64,000 nt of DNA from Streptomyces sp. NBC_00457 (lineage in GTDB: Bacteria > Actinomycetota > Actinomycetes > Streptomycetales > Streptomycetaceae). How positions within the stretch are numbered: position 1 is the stretch's first letter; each line of letters starts with the position of its first letter. Shown here piece by piece: positions 1 to 8,000 of the stretch. The stretch lies in assembly GCF_036014015.1 (NCBI RefSeq), contig NZ_CP107905.1:3720001-3784000 (forward strand), in the 5' to 3' direction. The translations under genes were made by a program, and so were the position numbers. The notes beneath the pieces are model-generated. The model was not told the origin of the DNA. It was given only the letters and a program-made list of their open reading frames with translations, and did not search any database.

Positions 1-417
1 GACGAACTCGAACTCCCCGACCGCGGCAGCCTCGCCGCCGATATCGAGGGTGTGGTGCTGCAGTTCGCGGCGATCCTGGCGCGGCCGGAGGCGCAGAGCG
101 GTCTCATGGCTGTGATCTCGGAGTCGACACGGGACGACGCGCTGCGCGGGCGCATCCGCGAGTCGATCGTCGAACGGCAGAAGCGGCTGGTCCTGGAGGG
201 CCGCTCCCGCGCCCAGTCCCGCGGCGAACTCCCCCCGGAGACCGACCCACTCGATGCCGCCCGAACCGTGGACCTCATCTTCGACATCGTCGCCGGCTCG
301 GTGGTCCACCGCTGCCTGGTGAGCTCGGAGCCGGCCGACGCGGCATGGGTGCGCAGCCTGACGCGCGTGCTGCTGCTGGGACTTCCGGGGGCCGCGGACG
401 CGGACGGGTCCGTGTAG
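1..417 (+). CDS. TetR-family regulator, C-terminal part (5' end outside window)
   Basis: The frame is open from base 1 and ends at TAG 415-417, giving 138 residues without an N-terminal helix-turn-helix. What remains looks like the helical ligand-binding and dimerisation half of a TetR/AcrR regulator: amphipathic helices, a segment reading RQKRLVLEGRSRAQSRGELP, and a late helix reading AARTVDLIFDIVAGSVVH that is typical of the dimer interface. The start of the gene lies left of the window, so its operator and start codon cannot be judged. Its target could be the following lipoprotein gene or a gene outside the window. Family assignment rests on the C-terminal half only. Confidence 0.7.
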   Translation, partial: DELELPDRGSLAADIEGVVLQFAAILARPEAQSGLMAVISESTRDDALRGRIRESIVERQKRLVLEGRSRAQSRGELPPETDPLDAARTVDLIFDIVAGSVVHRCLVSSEPADAAWVRSLTRVLLLGLPGAADADGSV

Positions 418-515
418 CCGAAACGCAGTAGTCAAAACGTAATGAGGAAAGCTGCATTCCGTCGGTAAGATGCTTCCGCCAACGCTTTACCCTGTGAGAA
501 ATGTCAGGAATGAGC

Positions 516-1241
516 ATGAGATTACGAAAGGCTCTCGCGGTCACCGCCGCGCTGCCGGCGCTGCTGGTGATATCCGCGTGCAGCGGCGATTCCGACGACT
601 CGGCCGACAAAAAGGCGTCGCCGAGCGCGAAGACCTCGCCGACGAGCGCGGACGAGAAGGCCGCGGCCGAGGCGAAGCGCATCGGGGCGATGGACCCGCA
701 GTCGCTGGAAAAGGCGGCGATCTCCGGGAAGAGCACGGGCTTCGAATTCAAGAAGATAGCCGAGGCCGACGCGGTGGCGGGACAGGACATGGAGGCCGAC
801 AAGCCCGAGTGCCAGCCCCTCGCGAGCCTCGCTGGCGGCTACACCCACATCAAGGCGGTGAGCACCGAACACCGCTCCCTGGATCCCTCGCAGGCCACGA
901 ACGCCACCGTCGGCTCGATGTGGCTGGCCTCCCACTCGGAGAAGAACGCCGAGCGCGTCATGTCCGAACTGCGCACGTCTCTGAAGAAGTGCGCCAAGGG
1001 CTTCAAGACACTGGGCCTGACCTACAAGAACGTGAAACAGCTCAAGGACCCGTCCCTCGGCGACGAGGCGGTCGGCTACCGCATCACGAACGTCGTCGCC
1101 AAGCAGTCCGTGCCGATGACATACACCATCGTCCGCAAGGGCGGGGTGATCGCCGCTTTCTACGGGGTGAACATGCTGACACCGGAGAAGAGCGCGATTC
1201 CGGAGGCGGCGATCGAGGCGCAGTTGGAGAAGCTGGGCTGA
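516..1241 (+). CDS. Secreted lipoprotein of unknown function
   Basis: This is a 241-residue lipoprotein. ATG 516 is preferred over in-frame ATGs at 501 and 510 because AGGA lies 7 nt before it. The N-terminus has Arg/Lys residues, a hydrophobic stretch and a lipobox (ISAC) with the lipidated Cys at residue 22. A Ser/Asp/Lys/Ala-rich linker follows, and then a globular domain of about 190 residues with several Lys-Cys positions (KPECQPLASL, LKKCAKGF). No catalytic motif was recognised. It resembles the many actinomycete substrate-binding or surface lipoproteins of unknown role. A decayed relative lies directly downstream (1351-1518). Confidence 0.75.
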   Translation: MRLRKALAVTAALPALLVISACSGDSDDSADKKASPSAKTSPTSADEKAAAEAKRIGAMDPQSLEKAAISGKSTGFEFKKIAEADAVAGQDMEADKPECQPLASLAGGYTHIKAVSTEHRSLDPSQATNATVGSMWLASHSEKNAERVMSELRTSLKKCAKGFKTLGLTYKNVKQLKDPSLGDEAVGYRITNVVAKQSVPMTYTIVRKGGVIAAFYGVNMLTPEKSAIPEAAIEAQLEKLG

Positions 1242-1350
1242 CGACATAATTCCGGTTCTCGGAGAAGTTGTCCACAGACGTCAGGGCGAGGGAATGACCG
1301 ACATCACCGATCCAATTTGCGTACACGCGTAATCGACTGTTCCAACTCGC

Positions 1351-1518
1351 CAACGAAGGCTACCTACTGCGGCCGCCATCCTGTCCAGCGCTCTCCTGAT
1401 ATCCGCCTGCAGCGAAGAGGGACAAGGTCGAAGGCCTGAAGGTCCGACACTGGGCGATGAAGCCGTTGGTTACCGCCAACATGCCGGACCAGAATCGGGC
1501 GGCGATCCCCCTCTGAGC
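1351..1518 (+). pseudogene. Decayed, internally deleted relative of the upstream lipoprotein
   Basis: In the frame of base 1369 the translation contains ALLISACSEE and then, about 40 bp later, PTLGDEAVGYR. The intact lipoprotein just upstream has LLVISACSGD at its lipobox and PSLGDEAVGYR near residue 180, about 470 bp apart. The nucleotide run before the lipobox is also alignable (cgaaggct against cgaaaggct). The relic therefore looks like a second copy that lost roughly 430 bp of its middle and its start codon. There is no plausible start with a ribosome site, and the frame runs on into the terminator hairpin. Confidence 0.65.
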
Positions 1519-1540
1519 GGGTACGCGGGAATGCAAAACG

Positions 1541-1581
1541 AAGGGGCCTCCCCGGTGCTTTGTGCACCGGGGAGGCCCCTT
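1541..1581. terminator. Bidirectional hairpin terminator
   Basis: A perfect 17-bp stem (1541-1557 with 1565-1581) encloses a 7-nt loop. It has A-rich bases on the left and TTCCCTTTT on the right. It sits between the rightward lipoprotein and relic and the 3' end of the leftward gene ending at 1592, so it can serve both directions. Confidence 0.85.
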
Positions 1582-1591
1582 CCCTTTTCAC

Positions 1592-2005
1592 TCAGGTGAC
1601 GTGCCCCGATTCCACCGGGTACTCCGGCGGCCAGGGCTTGCTCGCGTCGTACAACGACGTCCGGTCGACCATCAGCTTGTACTCCGCCTCCCGCCAGGAC
1701 GGGTGACCGCCGACGACGAAACTGTCGCCGTCTTGCTCCAGCATCCAGGTGTAGGCGGCGTCCTCCGCCGGAATGCCGTGCCGTTCGCTGAGCACGGCGA
1801 ACTCCTCGGCGGTCGCCCGTCGGATGTGGAGTCCGTTCCCGTAGAAAGGCTTCAGGAACATCAGTTCCACATGCCCGATATAGACCTCGACCCTCGTCGT
1901 AGTCCGGTCCTCGCGCAGGGCCTCACTGGTCAGGAAGAGCTGGCGGTGCGAGGGGTTGAACCCGCTCACTTTGAAGAGCCGCCCCTCTCGGACGAAATCC
2001 GTCAT
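1592..2005 (-). CDS. Candidate immunity protein for the upstream polymorphic toxin
   Basis: This is a 137-residue soluble, acidic protein with no signal peptide. ATG 2005 is chosen because a purine-rich ribosome site (GAAGGAAAGA) fills the 16-nt gap after the toxin stop codon. The sequence is rich in aromatic and acidic residues (VEVYIGHVELMFLKPFYG, a middle segment AAYTWMLEQDGD, a C-terminal WPPEYPVESG). No family was recognised. Its position directly behind the C-terminal toxin domain, its size, its cytosolic nature and the tight coupling are the usual signs of a cognate immunity gene in polymorphic toxin loci. That role is inferred from position only. Confidence 0.55.
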   Translation of the reverse strand: MTDFVREGRLFKVSGFNPSHRQLFLTSEALREDRTTTRVEVYIGHVELMFLKPFYGNGLHIRRATAEEFAVLSERHGIPAEDAAYTWMLEQDGDSFVVGGHPSWREAEYKLMVDRTSLYDASKPWPPEYPVESGHVT

Positions 2006-2021
2006 GACCACTCTTTCCTTC

Positions 2022-5000
2022 TCACTCGTCGGGCACCAGCTCTCCGTTGGGATACCTGAAGCGCTCCGGCTCAACGACGTCGTACTTCTTCCTCTCAGGG
2101 TTCCAGATGCGCCACTCGATGGACCTCCAGTTACGCTCTCCCCGTCGGACTGCCGAACGGAGCTTGATCATCTCCCACGCGGTTCCGTAGCCGGTGGACC
2201 GGATGAGCTTCCATTCGCCGCCCGGGATCGTCTCCCCTCGTGCCAGAAGCAGTTTCAGCGCGTCGTTGAAGTCCTTGGCGCCTTCGACGCCGTCCAGGGA
2301 CACCGTGATCTTCACGTTGGGGTTGCTCACCGCCCGCTCCACACCCACCGTCCAGATGGGGCGCACCCCCTGGCCCATGCTTTCGGGCAGTTCGATGTCG
2401 TAGGGCTTGCCGTTGAAGGTCTGGCCACCGACAACGGGGGCCAGATTGTCCGAACCGGGGTTGTTCTTGCCACCGTTGATGCCGAGGACGATGTGATCAC
2501 CGTCCTTCACGAGATCCTTGAGGATCTCCTGGCACTTCTTGACGATCTCGTCGTCGGACGACGCCGCCATGACGGAGTACGACGCGCCCTTGAAGGTCGC
2601 GGTGTCCGCCACCTCGCACGCCACACCGACCCGCTGGAAGATCCGGCGGACGATGCCCTGGACGGCGGCCTCGGTCAGACCGATGGTGCGGAGCGACTGG
2701 AAGGCGGCCATGAACCCGACGCCCGTCTTGATGGCGGCGTCCATCGCCATCACCGCGGCCTTCGCCGTCCGGAAGATCACGCCCGCGACGAACCAGCTGG
2801 CCGCCCAGGCGCAGTCGCCCCAGCTTCCGCCGGACAGACCCGGCGTGATCAGCTTGGCGCAGCCGATGAAGTCCCCGAGGAGGACGTCGATCGGGTCGAT
2901 GCCCGAGTTGAACTCGGTCATCGTCAGCGTGTAGCTGAGCTTCTTCGTCTCCGGCTTGGTCACCTCGGGGCCGAGGTAGAGCGTGTCGGCGGCTGGGCAG
3001 TTGCCCGTGAACGACTCCGCCAGGCACATGTACAGCTCGACGTGTGACCTGTACGTGACGTCCGCCGTGATCTTGCAGTCACCGAAGTGGAGGATCGGGT
3101 TGCAGTTCTCCTTGACGACGTTCTTCGGGTCGCCGATGTACTCGATGTGGTCGAGGACGGCCCACACCCCGCCGATGCCGGTGGTGACGCCCTGCTGGAT
3201 CTGCTCGGTGTTACCGGTCGTCTCCGTCCGGTCCGCCGCGCTCTGGGCCTCCTCGGCCGCCTCACGGGCGCCCGCGGCGGCCTTCTCGGCGGCGGCCGCG
3301 TCGACCTCCGCCTTGTTGGCGGCGGTACGGGCGGCGGCCGCGTCGGTCTCCGCCTGGCTGGCGACCTTGCGGGCGTGGGCGGCGTCCTTCTCCGCCTCCG
3401 TCGCCGCGTTGTCGGCGGCGACGGCGTCCTGCTCGGCTTCGTTCGCCGCCCAGTTCGCCGCCAACGCGTCCTCACCGGCAGACATCGCGTAGCCGTCTGC
3501 GCGTTCAGCCGAGCCCTGCGCGGCCTTGGCGTCGGCCGCGGCCTGGTTGGCCGAGGCCTGCGCCCGCTGGTACGCCTTGGCGGCGCGCAGCGCGTCGGCA
3601 GCGGCAGCGGCTGACGCCTCCAGGGCCAGCTTCATGTCGGCCGCGGCCTGCGCCGCGAGGGCCTTCGCCTCGGCCGAGAACTTCTCGGCGAGACCGGCCG
3701 TCGCAGCCGCGGCGGCCGCCTGCTGCTGGGCCACCGTCAGGGACGACTGCCCCGTCAGGACCGCGAACGCGGCGGAGCTGTCCTCCTCCTGGTAAGGCGT
3801 GCCGAGGGCGATCGCCTCCTGCGCCGGCCGGGTCACGGCGGCGGCGGAGTCGCGGGCCGCGAGCGAGGACGCCACGGCCGCCTGGGCCTTGCCGGCGGTC
3901 ACCGCCGCCCAGTTCGCGGTCTGCTGCGCCTCGGTACGGGCGGCCGCAGCCTCGGTCTTGGCGGTCTTGGCCGCCGCCTTCGCCTTATCGGACTCCTCTT
4001 TGGCGCCCTTCGCGTCGGCCGCGGCCGCCTCGGAGGCGTCGATGGCTTCGGCCGCCTTCGCGTGCGCGGTCGCGGCGGAACCGGCGGCGACCAGGTACGA
4101 CGCCCAGGTGGCGTCGGCCGCGGCCCGGGCCCGGGACGCGGCACCCTGTGCCTGGGTCGCGGCCTCGCGCGCCCTGACGGCGGCGGCCGTGGCCGCGTTC
4201 GCCGACGCGCGGGCATTGGTGGCCGCCGTGGTGGCGGTGTTCGCGGCCGAGCGGGCGTCGGTGGCGGCGGCACGGGACGCCGTGGCCGCCTCCGTCCCCT
4301 CGTCGGCGGCGGCGTTTGCCTCCAGGGCCTCGGCCTTCGCGATCAGCGAATCGCGCCGCTGCTCCGCCTCCAGGGCGTCGTCGCGGGCAGCGACGGCGTC
4401 CCTCTCGGCCTGTTCGGCCACCTTCCGCTTGTTGGAGGCGACCGTGCCGGACGCCTCGGCCGAGCCGCGGGCATCGCTCGCGATCCGGCCTTGGGCGACG
4501 GCGTCGGCCTCGTGGCCGGAGGCGATGTCCCGCTCGTGCTCGGCGGTGGCCCGGTAGGCCGCCGCGTTGGCGCGCTCCAGCTCGGCGACGGCGCGGGTCC
4601 GCTGCGCGTCGGCGGCGGCCTGGCGGGCCTCCTTCTCCTCGCGGGCCGCGTCCTCCTTGGCCTTCTTCGCGGTGGCCGCGTTGTTGGCGGCGGAGGTGGC
4701 GTACGCGTCGGCGCTGTCGGCGGCGGCCTTCGCCTGGGCGGCGGCCTCCTGGGCGGCGATGCGGCGGAACTGGGTGTTGACCGCGTGCGCCTCGGTCTTC
4801 GCCAGCGCCAGCAGCGCCTGCGAGGTGGAGACCGTGGCGTTGGCCGCGTTCAGGGCCGTCTCCGTCGCCTTGGCGGCGGCGGTCGCGGCGGCCCCGGAGG
4901 CTCGGGCCACCTGCACCGACTGCTGGGCGTAGCTCAGGCCCCGGCCGCGCGGCGTCTGGTTGGCGTCGGCGATGTTGTAGGCCTGCTGCTGTGCCGTGAC

Positions 5001-8000
5001 CGCGCGCGTGGCGGCGGCGGACGCGGCGGCGGCCTGCTTCTTGGCGGAGGCAACCAGGGCCTGCACCTTGCCGCGGGCGCGGGCGAGGTCGGTGTTGGCC
5101 TGGTCGAACAGCTTCTGCTTGGGCTTGTGGATGCTGTTCGGGTCGGCCTTCAGCTCGTCGTGCCAGTACTTCTGCCAGAGCAGGATCTGCTCGGCGAGCC
5201 ACGCCTGGCCAATGGCTGCGATCATGTCGTCGGTGGCGGCGCGGGTGGCGGCCGCCGCGTCGGCCTCGGCCTGGATGATCGCGGCGCGCGGAGCGGCCTG
5301 GGCGGCGTACTCCGCGTTCCATTCGGCGGTCGCCTGGGAGACGACCGCGGCGAGGGCGTTGTGCGGGTCGACCGGGTCTTGGTGGTCGCAGGACGACCAC
5401 GCCTGCTTGAGGTTTTCCACCTCGAAGCGGAACTCGGCGGAGTCTGCACCGGGCGCCTCGGTGAGGAAGCCTCCGTGCCTCAGGTAGGAGGCGATGTCGG
5501 TGGCAGTGGTGCCGCCGGAGAAGCGGGTGTTGTTGAGGCTCGACTCACGCAGCATGGCTCCCGCCGCGTAGTCGTTCCAGGAATCCTTGCCCTGGTTCTC
5601 CTCGGTGATCTCCTTGGCCCGCCCGACCGCGTCGGCGCCAGCGTTGCTGTGGCCGTCCCAGCCGAGTCGGCCAGCGCGTTTCTCCTGTGTGAACAGAGTG
5701 AACTGCAGGACATCCGCGTCGAACTCAGGTGCGTGCAGTGAGATGTCGTCGCTGAACGACGTCATCGCGTACGGCCTGTTGGCGTCCTGCAGACCGGCCT
5801 TGCGGGCGGCGGAGGCGTCCCGGTAGGCGCGGGCCGCGGTGCGGTCCTGGTCGCTGGCCTGGCCCAGGGGTTCGAGTCCGATCCAGCCGATGTCCCCGAC
5901 GACGGCGTGCAGTTCGTCGGCGGTGCCGGTCAGGCCCTCGATGGCCTTGGCCTTCATCTTGGCGCCGCCGACGTGCAGCGCGACACCAGCCACGCACTGC
6001 TCCAGGCGAGGCGTGCTGCGGACGTCGCTGATGACCTGGGTCAACTCGGTGAGCCTGCGCTGGGCGTCGTAGGCGTCGATGAAGATCTGCCGAATGCCGG
6101 TGCTGACCTTCTCGATGGCCTCGGAGAGGGCGGGGATCCGGCCAACGATCACGGCGGAGGACGGAATGTCCACCAGAGACCACAGGCAGCTCTCGGTGCC
6201 GTCCAGAGCCAAGCAGTCCTTGACCTTGGTGGCGCCGAGCTGGTCGAGGAGGATCTGACCACCGTTGGCGGCTGTCCACTCGACGACGTCGACCGATACA
6301 GCGACGAGTCCGTCGCGGTACTCATCGACGCAGGTCTGACCACACTCGGCGAGGAGGATCTGCTCCTCCTGCTTCCCGAGGGCGGGCCAGTTGTTGGCAC
6401 CACCCTTGATGGGCGTGTTGCCGTCCTCGAGGGCTTCCTCCAGGTCGGCCTCGTTCTGTTCGCGCTGTTCCTGTTCGGCCTTGGCGGCGGCGTCCTCGGC
6501 CGCGGTGCTGTCGGCGGCGGCGTCGGCCGCCTTCGTCTCCGCGTCCTTGGCGTCCTGCTCCGCCTTCGTTGCCGCGTTCTCGGCGTCACTGGCGGAGCCC
6601 GCCGCCCGCCCGGCGGCGTCCCCGGCCGTCACGGCGTCGCGCTCCGCCTCGGTGGCCTCGCGGTCGGCCCGGGTGGCCTCGGTCTCTGCGTCGTTGGCGG
6701 TGAGGCGGGCGCTGACGGCGTCCGTACCTGCCTGTTGGGCGTACCCGGAGGCGGCTTCAGCGGCCTTCTGCGCTGCCTTCTGCGCGGTCGCGGCCTCCGT
6801 CGCGGACGTCTGGGCCCGGGTCACGGCCCGGGCGGCGCGGGCCGAGTCCGCGGCGGCCTGAGCGGCGGCTTCGGCGGCCAGCTTGGCGTCGCCGATCGCC
6901 TGGTCGGCCACCCGCTGTGCGGCCTGAGCGGCTTCGGTGGCCTCGGCGGCCTTGGCCTCGGCTGCGGCGGCCTGCTGCTCCGCGAGCGTTTTCGAGGACT
7001 GGCCGACGAGTACGGCGAACGCGGCCGAAGCGTCCTTCTCCCGATACGGAGTTCCCACCGCAACGGCCTCGTTGGCCGCGGCGATGGCGTCGTTCGCGCT
7101 GTCGCGGGCGGCGAGCGCGGACTGTCCGGCGGCGTAGGCGCGGCCGGCCGCGGTCGCGGCAGTCTTGACAGCGGCGCCTGCCTCGGTACCGGCGGCGGCG
7201 GACTCCTCGCCTGCCTTCTTGGCCAGTTCGGTGGCGTTCGCCGAGGCTGTGGCGGCGCTGTCGGCCCGGAAGGAGGCGTCCTGGGATGCGTCCAAGGCCT
7301 TGGCAGCCTCGGCGTGCGCGGTCGCGGCGGCACCGGTCGCCGTCAGGTACGCCGACCATGCCCCGCCGGCGCCGGCCTGGGCGCGTTCCGCGGCGGCTTC
7401 CGCCTTGGTGGCGGCGGAGCGGGCAGTCACCGCAGCCGTGGTGGCCTCCTGGGAGGCGGTCTGCGCGGCGGTGGCGGCGGTCGCCGCCTGGTCCGCGGCG
7501 CTGCGTGCCTTGTCGGCCGCCTCACGGGTCTCGGTGGCCGCTTCGGTGCCTCCAGCAGCAGCGGCGGCGGCCTGCAGAGCTGCGGCGCGAGCAGCGGTGG
7601 CTTGCTTCTTCTGTGCGGCGGCTACGGCGGCCTCGCGCGCAGCCTTCGCGGCCTTGGCCTTCTCGTTGGCCGTGGTGCGCTTGTCCTTGGCGGTCGCGGC
7701 GGCCGTCTCAGCGGCCGTCTTGGCCTCCTCGGCGACCGTCTTCTGAGTCTCCGCCCGGGTTTCGGCCTCCTGCGCCTTGGTGCGCTCGGCGGCGGCCGTG
7801 ACACGGGAAGCAACGGCCGTGGCGTGCTCCAGTTCGGCCTTTGCACGCTGGGTCTGCGCGGTGGCGGCGGCCTCGCGGGCCTTCTCGCCCTTCGTCTCAG
7901 CGGTGGCCTGGGCGGCCTTCGCCTGGGCGGCACTGTTGGCGGCAGCCTTGGCGTCGGCGTCCGCGGTGTCGGCGGCGGCCTTCGCCTGGGCGGCGGCTTC

